Positions 31,149 through 37,806 of a stretch of 38,733 bases of DNA are shown here, piece by piece. Below the pieces are notes generated by a model, which saw only the letters and a list, made by a program, of their open reading frames with translations, was not told the DNA's origin and did no database searches. The translations under genes and the position numbers were made by a program. Origin of the DNA: Methylobacter sp. (lineage in GTDB: Bacteria > Pseudomonadota > Gammaproteobacteria > Methylococcales > Methylomonadaceae); the NCBI GenBank assembly GCA_025361585.1, contig JANYKK010000089.1:1-38733 (forward strand), read 5' to 3'. Numbering within the stretch: position 1 is the first letter of the stretch; the number at the start of each line of letters is the position of its first letter.

Positions 31149-31506
31149 TCCGTAGCCGCATCCGCGACATAGTCGAACCATGCCGAACGCCTTTAACCCG
31201 CGTCGCCTTATGCTCCATCTGTGCAGAACTAAAAATTAAAATAACCACAATCGACTTAATCGACAGCGACACCATGCCCCGTGCAACCATGATCGCGATG
31301 GCCGCGCACCGGGTATTGATCGACTGCGCATGAATGCCAAGCTTGCCGTAGATCGTCGAAATATGTGCGTCTACCGTGCGAATGCTGATGTCCAAAAACC
31401 GGGCAATGTCCTTATTCGACAAACACCTGGCTATGCAAATCGCAATCTCACCCTCGCGCTTCGTAAATGGCCCAGGATTTAGTAATTCGGCTTCTAACTC
31501 ATCCAT
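31138..31506 (-). CDS. LuxR/GerE-type HTH regulator with hydrophobic C-terminus
   Basis: In this 122-residue protein, residues 14-72 form a GerE/LuxR helix-turn-helix: FTKREGEIAICIARCLSNKDIARFLDISIRTVDAHISTIYGKLG. There is no receiver or autoinducer domain. Residues about 85-110 (GMVSLSIKSIVVILIFSSAQ) are hydrophobic enough for a membrane helix, so the regulator may be membrane-tethered. It is the second gene of the leftward early operon after Cro and probably acts as an early-to-late switch (inference). Confidence 0.75.
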   Translation of the reverse strand: MDELEAELLNPGPFTKREGEIAICIARCLSNKDIARFLDISIRTVDAHISTIYGKLGIHAQSINTRCAAIAIMVARGMVSLSIKSIVVILIFSSAQMEHKATRVKGVRHGSTMSRMRLRNEA

Positions 31507-31527
31507 CTTTTCACCTTATTAAATTTA

Positions 31528-31588
31528 TAGGTAATCCCACTTAGGTAATCATCCCGATTGTTAGAAAAAATAAATCAGTCATGATTAC
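31528..31588. promoter_or_regulatory. Direct and inverted repeats between cro-like and LuxR-like genes
   Basis: TAGGTAATC occurs twice 14 bases apart (from 31528 and 31542), and GTAATCAT (31545) is mirrored by ATGATTAC (31581). These may be binding sites for the LuxR-type protein or an mRNA hairpin; the role is not shown by sequence. Confidence 0.35.
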
Positions 31589-31590
31589 TC

Positions 31591-31791
31591 TTACTGAATA
31601 TCACCAAAAAAAACCGGCAACAGTACGGACGCTTTAACCACGTTATTTGTGATCTCAGATATTTGTTTTGCACGTTTTGGAGGAATTCCGCGTTTTTTCC
31701 ACTGTGTCACCGTCATAGGGTTAACACCCATAATTCGCGCCATTTCTGCTTGGCTTCCGAAGTAATCAATTGCTGGTTGGAGATTTGTCAT
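31591..31791 (-). CDS. Cro-like HTH regulator (YdaS/Cro family)
   Basis: The 66-residue protein MTNLQPAIDYFGSQAEMARIMGVNPMTVTQWKKRGIPPKRAKQISEITNN has the helix-turn-helix QAEMARIMGVNPMTVTQWKKRG of YdaS/Cro-type proteins. It is divergent from the CI-like repressor with operators between them. It probably represses the repressor promoter during lytic growth. Confidence 0.85.
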   Translation of the reverse strand: MTNLQPAIDYFGSQAEMARIMGVNPMTVTQWKKRGIPPKRAKQISEITNNVVKASVLLPVFFGDIQ

Positions 31792-31794
31792 GGC

Positions 31795-31845
31795 GCAAAC
31801 GATAAACTAACCGTTTGCATAAAGCAAACAATTTGTTTGTGTCAA
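31795..31845. promoter_or_regulatory. Operator region and leftward early promoter
   Basis: Two palindromes lie between cro and cI: GCAAACG-N10-CGTTTGC (31795-31818) and the perfect 15-mer CAAACAATTTGTTTG (31825-31839). On the minus strand TTGACA (31845-31840), 17 bases, TTATGC (31822-31817) form the cro promoter, with the 15-mer filling the spacer exactly, so bound repressor would exclude polymerase. A CI promoter on the plus strand is not clear; the CI mRNA leader would be very short. Confidence 0.75.
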
Positions 31846-31870
31846 TAGATTAACCGCTTCTGTAAACTTT

Positions 31871-32521
31871 ATGTTTATGATAAAAAAAGAAATCGATAAG
31901 GACGTACTCGTCCGCATAGAGGGAGTTTTGAAAGAAAAGAACATCGAGGTTTCTGACTTTCAAAAAAAACTTAAAATTCTAAGCCAGCATTGGAATAACT
32001 GGAAAGTTCGCGGCGTCCCAGCAACGCGTATCTTCCCAATTTCATCAGAACTTGGCGTAGCTACAGACTGGCTTGCCACAGGTAAAGGCGAAAAATACCC
32101 AATCCAACACTACACTAACTATCTGAGTGAACCCGAGGCAAAAGGCGAAGTGCCACTCATCAGCTTTGCTCAGGTTGGGAATGGGAGCGAAGCTGATTTT
32201 AATTTACGCCCGACCGGTGAGGGTAGGATGATTAAAACCAGGGTTGAGGTGCTGGCTCGCACTTTTGCGATACAAGTTTCCGGCGACAGCATGGAACCGG
32301 AGTTTGTAGATGGAGACATTGTTATCGTGGAACCATCATTGCAGCATGAGCACGAAAATTTTGTGATAGCAAAAAAAGGCAACGATGTGTTTTTTAGACA
32401 GATCGTCAAAGAAGGCGCGGATTGGCTGTTAAAACCACTTAATAAGCGCTATGACATCATTCCTCTAGGGGAATATCAGATCGTTGGTGTGATAAGGGAA
32501 AAAACAAAGTTTTACAGATAG
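31871..32521 (+). CDS. CI-like prophage repressor, S24 fold, apparently non-cleavable
   Basis: The 216-residue protein has an N-terminal HTH (IEVSDFQKKLKILSQHWNNWKVRGVPATRIFPISSELGVATDWLATG) and a C-terminal LexA/S24 domain with VSGDSMEPEFVDGDIVIVEP carrying Ser140. The residue that should be the catalytic lysine (usual pattern F/V-K-Q/R-L) is arginine in VFFRQIVK (Arg176), and the usual Ala-Gly cleavage pair (SWVQAG) reads SFAQVG (Val102-Gly103). The domain may therefore serve only for dimerisation. It is divergent from cro and upstream of two cargo genes that are probably expressed in the lysogen. Confidence 0.88.
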   Translation: MFMIKKEIDKDVLVRIEGVLKEKNIEVSDFQKKLKILSQHWNNWKVRGVPATRIFPISSELGVATDWLATGKGEKYPIQHYTNYLSEPEAKGEVPLISFAQVGNGSEADFNLRPTGEGRMIKTRVEVLARTFAIQVSGDSMEPEFVDGDIVIVEPSLQHEHENFVIAKKGNDVFFRQIVKEGADWLLKPLNKRYDIIPLGEYQIVGVIREKTKFYR

Positions 32522-32629
32522 AGTTTGAATAAAAAGAAAGGGTCGTGGCTTTTGCGCTTTGTCGCATCAGCTACGGCGTAAGTGATTACCTACTCAATGA
32601 AATCCAAGTATTACTACCGAGCGCAAAAA

Positions 32630-33118
32630 ATGAAAACAATTATAATCTTATTAATATTTTGCTTCGGCACTGCGAATGCAGGCGTTTATAAATGCAAAGT
32701 AAATGGAAAAACCGTTTATTCACCAACACATTGTGCTGATGAAGGGGAAGAGCTAGGGATTAAGCAAAAGACCTCAAAAATAAAAGATTATTCCCAAGAA
32801 AACCCTGCCAGAGAAGGTATTGAGCAAAAGGATGCACACCCTTTTGCCGCCCAACCCGGCTTAGACTTAGTTAACCTTAACGCAAAGTGCCAAGAAGGAG
32901 CTGAATACGTTAATCAGGGGTATACCGACGAAAGCAGAGGCATAAAACCCCAAGCAAGGGCGACAGAAATAGCACGGCGATGGACATCCGTCCAGACACA
33001 GCAATTTTTGATGCGGATGCTAATTGATGGGCACGAAACCTATAGAAAAATGCCCGATCTCGATAAAGAAATGCTCCGGCAAAGAGCACTTGAGATATGC
33101 ATCACAAGAAAGGATTAA
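32630..33118 (+). CDS. Secreted DUF4124-like protein (cargo)
   Basis: The ATG at 32630 begins a signal peptide (MKTIIILLIFCFGTANA) followed by GVYKCKVNGKTVYSPTHCADEGEELGIK, the DUF4124 pattern of a small periplasmic beta domain with a disulfide. The product has 162 residues; the last 70 are helical (PQARATEIARRWTSVQTQQFLMRMLIDGHETYRKMPDL). The track start at 32582 would bury the signal peptide. It follows the repressor on the same strand, a usual place for lysogenic conversion genes. Confidence 0.7.
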   Translation: MKTIIILLIFCFGTANAGVYKCKVNGKTVYSPTHCADEGEELGIKQKTSKIKDYSQENPAREGIEQKDAHPFAAQPGLDLVNLNAKCQEGAEYVNQGYTDESRGIKPQARATEIARRWTSVQTQQFLMRMLIDGHETYRKMPDLDKEMLRQRALEICITRKD

Positions 33119-33126
33119 ACTCCGCC

Positions 33127-33813
33127 ATGCTTTGCCCCAAATGCAGACACCCAAGAACCGATCAAGATGACCCGCTGATCCCAGACTACCGATGCCCCGC
33201 ATGCGGTATTGTTTATGCCAAGTTTGGCAAAACCCTTTCCTTTACTCCCAAGCCTAAACCAGAGCCTATAAAAATAGGTGATGCACTGATAAAGGCATCC
33301 CAAAAAACCGACGAGTTTCGGTATCGATATAGACAGCCTAGGAATGAGCGTAAGTTAACGCCAGCCCAAGCCCTTTTTATAACGATCTCTATCGTAACGG
33401 CGGCCTGGATGGTTTTAGCCCCATCACCCAATGCAACACCACAGAGCGCCAATCAAAAAACACGGTTAACCTCCCAAAACAAAGACATTGAAAGCCAGCA
33501 GCGTGACGCGGAATGTCAATTAGATGCTAACTGCTCAGCGAAAAAAGCGTTTACAGGCGAGGCAAGCGTTAACTGCCAAAATAGCATTGAGCACATGGCC
33601 AAGTATCGGTTTAAATGGACTGATGGTTGGCTGGGAAGCAAGTTTGGGCTGGTGATATGGAAAGACGTGTCCAGGACTATCCTGCATGCCGCCGGTGGGC
33701 ACCTGGAACTAGAAAACGGATTTGGGGCTTGGCAGCCTTATAGGTATATCTGCGAAATACGCATTGCGAATGGGCAAATACTAGCCATTCAAATGGCACC
33801 AGGGCGACTTTGA
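33127..33813 (+). CDS. Zinc-ribbon membrane protein (cargo)
   Basis: From the ATG at 33127 (AAGGA upstream) the product has 228 residues. Residues 1-27, MLCPKCRHPR...YRCPACGIVYAKF, are a zinc ribbon; residues about 84-103 (ALFITISIVTAAWMVLA) a membrane helix; the C-terminal 100 residues a periplasmic domain with three cysteines (ECQLDANCSAKK, VNCQNSIEH) and WLGSKFGLVIWKD. This layout is common in gammaproteobacterial host proteins of unknown function, and it starts 8 bases after the DUF4124 gene, so the two probably act together. It may alter the envelope of the lysogen. Confidence 0.65.
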   Translation: MLCPKCRHPRTDQDDPLIPDYRCPACGIVYAKFGKTLSFTPKPKPEPIKIGDALIKASQKTDEFRYRYRQPRNERKLTPAQALFITISIVTAAWMVLAPSPNATPQSANQKTRLTSQNKDIESQQRDAECQLDANCSAKKAFTGEASVNCQNSIEHMAKYRFKWTDGWLGSKFGLVIWKDVSRTILHAAGGHLELENGFGAWQPYRYICEIRIANGQILAIQMAPGRL

Positions 33814-33829
33814 AAATAATTATGCTTTA

Positions 33830-34117
33830 TTACGCCGCCTGATCCAGTATCACTTTAAACTTAATGCCAGCCCTTCCGGCCAGCGTCAACAACATATCCA
33901 GACTAAACTTTTTCCAGTGTCCGCGCACCAGATCGGATATTCGCGCCTGCGTAACCCCTAGTTTCTCCGCAGCCTCGGTTTGCGTCAATTGCTGTTCGGC
34001 AATCCATAAACGCAACCGCGCCATCAACTCGGCGCGACATTGCAAAAGCTCCGCCTCATAAGGGGGAAAACCAAGGGTTAAGAACAGGTTTTCTCCAGCT
34101 TTAACAGTGTCTGTCAT
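33830..34117 (-). CDS. HigA/XRE-type antitoxin
   Basis: The 95-residue protein has a C-terminal half with an XRE helix-turn-helix: LRLWIAEQQLTQTEAAEKLGVTQARISDLVRGHWKKFSLDMLLTLAGRAGIK. The N-terminal half (NLFLTLGFPPYEAELLQCRAELMARL) is the HigA-2/phage-antitoxin extension. It overlaps the toxin gene by 17 bases and should neutralise it and repress their common promoter. Confidence 0.85.
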   Translation of the reverse strand: MTDTVKAGENLFLTLGFPPYEAELLQCRAELMARLRLWIAEQQLTQTEAAEKLGVTQARISDLVRGHWKKFSLDMLLTLAGRAGIKFKVILDQAA

Positions 34118-34433
34118 GATTTACTCCTATTTGTTTAAAACGGGTTTTAGCCAGATCGATGTCAGATTGTGTGGTCTGGTGGGTTTTCTTTTGAAAGCAA
34201 TGCAGCACATAAATGCCTTCAGGTCGGCTTGCCAAATAAATAACTCGAAACGCACCGCCTGCACGGACTCGAATTTCGCGAACTCCAACGCCAATGCTTG
34301 GCATAGGCTTCCAGTCGGAAGGATCAAGGCCAAATTGCACCTGATACAGCTCAATGCCACAAGCGCGTCTCGCATCCTCTGGAAACGCCCGAAGATCATC
34401 TTTGCTGCTGCCTAAGAAAATAGTGTCTTTCAT
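34101..34433 (-). CDS. RelE/HigB-like toxin (Gp49/DUF891 type)
   Basis: From ATG 34433 (MKDTIFLGSSKDDLRAFPEDARRACGIELYQVQFGLDPSDWKPMPSIG) the product has 110 residues, followed by VGVREIRVRAGGAFRVIYLASRPEGIYVLHCFQKKTHQTTQSDIDLAKTR, the RelE-superfamily sheet with Arg-rich strands and the FQKKT motif. Toxin-first order is that of HigBA. The longer start at 34442 overlaps the -10 box, so 34433 is preferred. Family members cut ribosome-bound mRNA. Confidence 0.88.
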   Translation of the reverse strand: MKDTIFLGSSKDDLRAFPEDARRACGIELYQVQFGLDPSDWKPMPSIGVGVREIRVRAGGAFRVIYLASRPEGIYVLHCFQKKTHQTTQSDIDLAKTRFKQIGVNHDRHC

Positions 34434-34440
34434 ACAGCGC

Positions 34441-34468
34441 ATTATATAAAAAATAAATAAATATACAA
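34441..34468 (-). promoter_or_regulatory. Promoter of the toxin-antitoxin operon
   Basis: On the minus strand TTGTAT (34468-34463), 16 bases, TATAAT (34446-34441), a few bases before the toxin ATG at 34433, so the mRNA leader would be very short. Confidence 0.65.
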
Positions 34469-34514
34469 GTATTTATATAGCGAGAAGTCGAAAGCTAGTT
34501 AATTTTGCCGGATG

Positions 34515-34554
34515 CAAACAAAATGTTTGACATGGCAAACATTTTGTTTATAAT
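34515..34554 (+). promoter_or_regulatory. Rightward promoter with two repressor operators
   Basis: TTGACA (34527-34532), 16 bases, TATAAT (34549-34554) is an almost perfect sigma-70 promoter. It is covered by CAAACAAAATGTTTG (34515-34529) and CAAACATTTTGTTTA (34536-34550), the same CAAAC-N5-GTTT(G) pattern as the cro-cI operator. The two also form an 11-bp inverted repeat (CAAAATGTTTG/CAAACATTTTG). It probably drives the plus-strand operon from 34.66 kb under repressor control. Confidence 0.8.
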
Positions 34555-34661
34555 CCAAATCCAACAAAGCAAGTATCCCGGATTATTTATCCGGGGGCTT
34601 ATTTTAACAAAACTGGAAATCCACTCGCGCCCGGCGCAACCTAACAGCCTGGAGAAAACCC

Positions 34662-34831
34662 ATGATAACCATAACCGTTGAACTATCCCAAGAGCAATCA
34701 TACCTCCTCGCCCAATTCTGCAAGCTGAAATACGAGTCAACGCCGTAAACGATGACGAAGCCTACACCCTGCAAGACGCCATCGGAAACGTTCAAAACGC
34801 ATTAAATGCAGCGGGTTTCAACCCGCGCTAA
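34662..34831 (+). pseudogene. Frameshifted small phage gene (DUF7706-like)
   Basis: An ATG with GGAG 7 bases upstream starts MITITVELSQEQSYLLAQFCKLKYESTP and stops early. The +1 frame continues VNAVNDDEAYTLQDAIGNVQNALNAAGFNPR to a stop at 34831. Together they match a common 55-60 residue phage protein that reads LAQFxKR...AxxDDEAYxxxDAxxxxxxALxxAGxxPR (Pfam DUF7706 by memory). The total length of 170 bases is one short of 57 codons, so a single base has been lost near 34735. It is the first gene after the rightward promoter. Confidence 0.6.
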
Positions 34832-34917
34832 CGATTTACAAGCAACGCGGTAGGCTGGGTAGAGCCCCGCGAAACCCAGATTCAAAACAACAAACAAACC
34901 AAACATAAAGGTGACCC

Positions 34918-35190
34918 ATGAAAATCACAGAAGCCAAACAAAAACTAATGCAACTTGCCGAGGGCCAATACCACAGCCTTGAATACAGCATCACCGACAC
35001 CGGCAGAGGAAGTGCCAGTCAAAAATGCAAAGTCTATATCGACGGCCACGGCAGCTTTGAAGCCCCGCACTGGGAAGCCGCCCTAAGCGGCCTTGAGGAA
35101 GTCATCAACGGCAGGCCCGCTATTAGCGAAGACCTACCGCTATCCGGGCCAGCAGAAGACATAACCACAGCTGCCCAACAAATCGATTAA
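34918..35190 (+). CDS. Small phage protein of the rightward operon
   Basis: The 90-residue protein MKITEAKQKLMQLAEGQYHSLEYSITDTGRGSASQKCKVYIDGHGSFEAPHWEAAL has a helical start, a central beta hairpin (KCKVYIDGHG) and an acidic end. AAGGTG precedes the ATG. It shows the features of a small soluble accessory protein common in prophages. Function unknown. Two terminators follow it. Confidence 0.65.
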   Translation: MKITEAKQKLMQLAEGQYHSLEYSITDTGRGSASQKCKVYIDGHGSFEAPHWEAALSGLEEVINGRPAISEDLPLSGPAEDITTAAQQID

Positions 35191-35215
35191 CAGCAGTGCG
35201 CTCCTCCTCGCCCTC

Positions 35216-35263
35216 ACAGCCAGAGGGCTGTTTTTAAAAAGCCATTGGCAACAGTGGCTTTTT
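35216..35263. terminator. Tandem hairpin terminators
   Basis: ACAGCC-AGAG-GGCTGT followed by TTTTT (35216-35235), then AAAAAGCCA-N10-TGGCTTTTT (35236-35263). They should stop part of the rightward transcript before the distal genes, making this a likely antitermination or attenuation point. Confidence 0.75.
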
Positions 35264-35348
35264 AAAAAATAAACGAGCAGCCCGACTCGTCTCAAACTAG
35301 GCAACAACGCAGCAATTCAGGCAACTACAACAGTCGGAGATATTGAAC

Positions 35349-35396
35349 ATGGCTAAGAAGATGTGCGAGATTTGCGCCGATCAGGCACGCCATTGA
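35349..35396 (+). CDS. 15-codon ORF, possible remnant or leader peptide
   Basis: ATG at 35349 with GGAG 9 bases upstream reads MAKKMCEICADQARH and stops. The CxxC pair suggests the start of a longer zinc protein that has been lost, or a leader peptide after the terminators. Very low evidence. Confidence 0.25.
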   Translation: MAKKMCEICADQARH

Positions 35397-35437
35397 TCGG
35401 CGTCGCATTTGAACACATAATTATACGTGAGGTTAAT

Positions 35438-35578
35438 ATGAAGAAAATAGGCTGCAAATTTTTTGGGCATGACTGGGTCACATTTAAAAATACAGATGCC
35501 GACGGATATAAAACAAAAAACTGGGCAGATGGGAAAGAGTGTCAGCGCTGCGGAATGAAGAAAAACTATGATTATTAG
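35438..35578 (+). CDS. 46-aa cysteine-containing phage protein
   Basis: The ATG at 35438 (MKKIGCKFFGHDWVTFKNTDADGYKTKNWADGKECQRCGMKKNYDY) has GAGG 7 bases upstream. GCKFFGHDW plus CQRCG resembles a small zinc-ribbon half seen in many phage and host short proteins (C-x-FGHxW...CxRCG). It overlaps the next gene by 11 bases. The track start at 35363 lacks such a ribosome site. Confidence 0.55.
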   Translation: MKKIGCKFFGHDWVTFKNTDADGYKTKNWADGKECQRCGMKKNYDY

Positions 35579-35897
35579 ATGCCCGACACCCGGCCCGCTA
35601 TCGGGAGAGCAATGGAAGCCAAGCAATAGCGACGTTGGGCACGCATTCTTGGCGCACGAATGCGGCAACTGCGCCCGCGACAAGGCGATGCGCGAAGGCG
35701 CGGAATGCGACGACAACGAGAAATGCGAAATCATCGGCGCGTCGTTTCGCGGTGACGCCGTCGAGTGGCGAAGGTTGCCGGGCGGAGAAGTGACGTGCAT
35801 TGCATTCGTTCCTGCCGGAGATTCGATACCGCCACAGCGCGATGACAGGACGTTGGATATGTTCGAGTTGCCTAACGCAGAAATAACCGGCGGCTGA
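35568..35897 (+). CDS. Cysteine-rich phage protein, unknown function
   Basis: The 109-residue protein MIIRCPTPGPLSGEQWKPSNSDVGHAFLAHECGNCARDKAMREG contains three cysteine clusters (RCP, ECGNCARD, ECDDNEKCEII). The second half (GDAVEWRRLPGGEVTCIAFVPAGDSIPPQ) is a short beta domain. Similar proteins occur between small accessory genes of other prophages. Function unknown. Confidence 0.6.
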   Translation: MIIRCPTPGPLSGEQWKPSNSDVGHAFLAHECGNCARDKAMREGAECDDNEKCEIIGASFRGDAVEWRRLPGGEVTCIAFVPAGDSIPPQRDDRTLDMFELPNAEITGG

Positions 35898-35948
35898 AAG
35901 CCGTCCGGGTTGATTGACGGGTTATGCTCATTTTTAAAGGAAAAATAC

Positions 35949-36188
35949 ATGAACAACGTAATTGAAATTGTTGAGACAGGACTGAAAGCAAGTGGGCTTG
36001 ACGGTCTTATAGTGCCCGGAGTTTGTGCATGTATTATGGGCGATATTTCACCGGGCGGGTGCTTGAACGGAAACTGCAACGGCGCTTATAAACATATGCA
36101 CAGCAACGGGCAAGACTGGATTACGAGCTTGAAAAAAGAAGCCGTGACCGATGCCGACATTGAGCAATGCATTGCTGAGTGCAGCTGA
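35949..36188 (+). CDS. Cysteine-rich small phage protein
   Basis: The ATG at 35949 has AAGGA 10 bases upstream and gives 79 residues (MNNVIEIVETGLKASGLDGLIVPGVCACIMGDISPGGCLNGNCNGAYKHMH). Four cysteines in CACIMGD...CLNGNC could bind metal. The CACxxGDxxPC pattern is recurrent in phage proteins of unknown role. The 3' end overlaps the next gene by 38 bases. Confidence 0.6.
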   Translation: MNNVIEIVETGLKASGLDGLIVPGVCACIMGDISPGGCLNGNCNGAYKHMHSNGQDWITSLKKEAVTDADIEQCIAECS

Positions 36189-36411
36189 ACGCGCATTTGC
36201 AATCGACCTGATGAATATTTGGCCTGGCAACCTCGGCGGCGATGATTTACAAGAATGCGCCATCAAGCATGGGCTACTGACGCCAGAGACTCGTCACGCA
36301 CCCTGCGCAGAATCAGGTTGCGCCTGCGCCGAACTTTGCTTCCCGGATGAATTTGATTCAGGAATAACCTGTTTCCGCAAAACAACGCTATTGACCGATA
36401 ACGAGGAGTAA
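36151..36411 (+). CDS. Small phage protein with cysteine-rich end
   Basis: The 86-residue protein MPTLSNALLSAAERAFAIDLMNIWPGNLGGDDLQECAIKHGLL continues PETRHAPCAESGCACAELCFPDEFDSGITCF. The first half is helical and contains the WPGNLGGDDLQECAIxHGLL block that I associate with small phage ORFs; the second has five cysteines. The start at 36151 lies inside the previous gene; an ATG at 36211 is a possible alternative. Function unknown. Confidence 0.55.
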   Translation: MPTLSNALLSAAERAFAIDLMNIWPGNLGGDDLQECAIKHGLLTPETRHAPCAESGCACAELCFPDEFDSGITCFRKTTLLTDNEE

Positions 36412-36413
36412 TC

Positions 36414-36731
36414 ATGCAAACACAACAAGAGCAAGCCCAAGCCAACGCAGCCCGCCGCGCCGCATACTTTGCAAAGCTCAGCGAAACCCAGCGCCGACGC
36501 GCCCTGGTAGCTGAGCGCGTCAGCGACTACAGCAAGCGCGTAAAACTGGAAATTGCCCAAGCCTGGGCGGCCATCCGCATCGCCACCGCCCAGCTTGAAA
36601 AGGGTCTGGGCGTGGCCGAAGCTTGCGAAACAGGCATTAATGCCGCGCTAACCATCGCCCGAGTCAGCTGCAACCAGCGCCTGCCATGTATCCGCCAGCG
36701 CTGGACAGATGCCGGGCAACAGGCGTCGTAA
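36414..36731 (+). CDS. Small helical phage protein
   Basis: The 105-residue protein MQTQQEQAQANAARRAAYFAKLSETQRRRALVAERVSDYSKRVKLEIAQAWAAIRIATAQLEKGLGVAEACETG is almost entirely alpha-helical with charged coiled-coil character. AGGAG precedes the ATG by 5 bases. It is separated from the upstream stop by 2 bases. Function unknown. Confidence 0.65.
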   Translation: MQTQQEQAQANAARRAAYFAKLSETQRRRALVAERVSDYSKRVKLEIAQAWAAIRIATAQLEKGLGVAEACETGINAALTIARVSCNQRLPCIRQRWTDAGQQAS

Positions 36732-36734
36732 GCG

Positions 36735-36953
36735 ATGGCATCGCATAACCTGGACGCGCTGCAACAAGCAGTTGACGACTGGAACAAGCGCCACCCGCCA
36801 GGAACAGCGGTAAAAATAACCAACAATGCCGGGATTGATACACTGACAACAACAAAATCCGTGGCGATGATTTATGCAAAATCTGAGGCCGTGGTGTACA
36901 CGCACTGCAAGCCGGGCTTTTTTAATATTAATAAATTGGCGGTAATAGAATGA
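36735..36953 (+). CDS. Small phage protein of unknown function
   Basis: The 72-residue protein MASHNLDALQQAVDDWNKRHPPGTAVKITNNAGIDTLTTTKSVAMIYAKSEAVVYTHCKPGFFNINKLAVIE is a mixed alpha-beta domain. The segment VDDWNKRHPPGTAVxxxxxxG...TxTxSxAxxxxxxAVVxxxGxxGxxxLxxV is frequent among phage ORFs and typically precedes lysis genes. It overlaps the endolysin gene by 4 bases. Confidence 0.65.
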   Translation: MASHNLDALQQAVDDWNKRHPPGTAVKITNNAGIDTLTTTKSVAMIYAKSEAVVYTHCKPGFFNINKLAVIE

Positions 36954-37516
36954 ATATAAGAACAATAATCAACGACGTTATCGAAAAAGAAGGCGGATTT
37001 GTAAATCACCCAGCGGACAAGGGCGGGGCGACAAACTACGGCATCACCGCCATGAGTTACGCCGAATACTTTAAATTCCACGTAGACGCCGTGACCATCG
37101 ACATGATCAAAGCCATCGTGCCGCCGGTGGCTGAAAAAATATACTACGCGCTTTATTTTGTCCGCCCCAACGTCGTCAGCCTGCCCGAAATCATTCAGCC
37201 GATTATGGTTGATATGGCCGTCAATCACGGATGCAGGGGTGCGGTAAAAATACTGCAAAAAGCCCTGGTATCCGATGGTTACAGCTTTAGCCCGCCCGAC
37301 GGGATCATCGGCGAGAAAACAATAGATGCAGCCGGTCAAGCTGTCGCCCAGCTTGGGCAGGTCTTTGTGTCCACCCTGGTCAACTGCCGAATCGATTACT
37401 ACAACAAAATTATAGCAAACGACCCCAGCCAAGCCGCATTCAAAAACGGCTGGATCGCACGCGCCGAGTCATTCCGGCCAGCAGAAACAGGACAACACAG
37501 CGAGGCGACGGCATGA
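36950..37516 (+). CDS. Endolysin, glycoside hydrolase family 108 (N-acetylmuramidase)
   Basis: In this 188-residue protein, residues 1-95 are the GH108 domain with IEKEGGFVNHPADKGGATNYGIT (catalytic Glu14) and VAEKIYYALYF, and the rest is the peptidoglycan-binding PG3-like domain (NHGCRGAVKILQKAL, DGIIGEKTIDAAGQA). It cuts the glycan strand. There is no signal peptide, so a holin is needed, but the holin-spanin cassette is 20 kb away on the other strand. Start and stop overlap the neighbouring genes by 4 bases each. Confidence 0.9.
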   Translation: MNIRTIINDVIEKEGGFVNHPADKGGATNYGITAMSYAEYFKFHVDAVTIDMIKAIVPPVAEKIYYALYFVRPNVVSLPEIIQPIMVDMAVNHGCRGAVKILQKALVSDGYSFSPPDGIIGEKTIDAAGQAVAQLGQVFVSTLVNCRIDYYNKIIANDPSQAAFKNGWIARAESFRPAETGQHSEATA

Positions 37517-37806
37517 GAAAGCCCCTACTCGCACCGAGAGACCCGGCGACCGAATTCGCCCGCGACGACATTGTCAAGATAGCAAAGTGCTCGGCGGGCA
37601 AGATTATCAAACTCACCCAGCTCAGCAAATACGGGTTTCCACGGTCTCACCGGCACGGCCCCAAAAAACTCGCGCTATACCCAAGGGCAGCCGTTGAAAA
37701 GTGGCTGCAAAACAACGACATAAAGAGCATCGTCATCCCGGTAAAAGCGTTTAGCTCGGTAGGGGGCGCATCGCGCCCCATTTCGGAGTCCAACCGTACT
37801 TCTTGA
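37513..37806 (+). CDS. AlpA/excisionase-like HTH protein, C-terminus from REPIN
   Basis: The 97-residue ORF has a core, residues 15-75, ARDDIVKIAKCSAGKIIKLTQLSKYGFPRSHRHGPKKLALYPRAAVEKWLQNN, that looks like a MerR/AlpA-type winged helix as in excisionases. It overlaps the endolysin stop (ATGA). After about residue 82 (PVKAFSS) the frame runs into the REPIN-like element and ends in SVGGASRPISESNRTS, which is REPIN sequence. An excisionase next to the attachment end would be expected, so the integrase should be a little further right. Confidence 0.6.
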   Translation: MRKPLLAPRDPATEFARDDIVKIAKCSAGKIIKLTQLSKYGFPRSHRHGPKKLALYPRAAVEKWLQNNDIKSIVIPVKAFSSVGGASRPISESNRTS

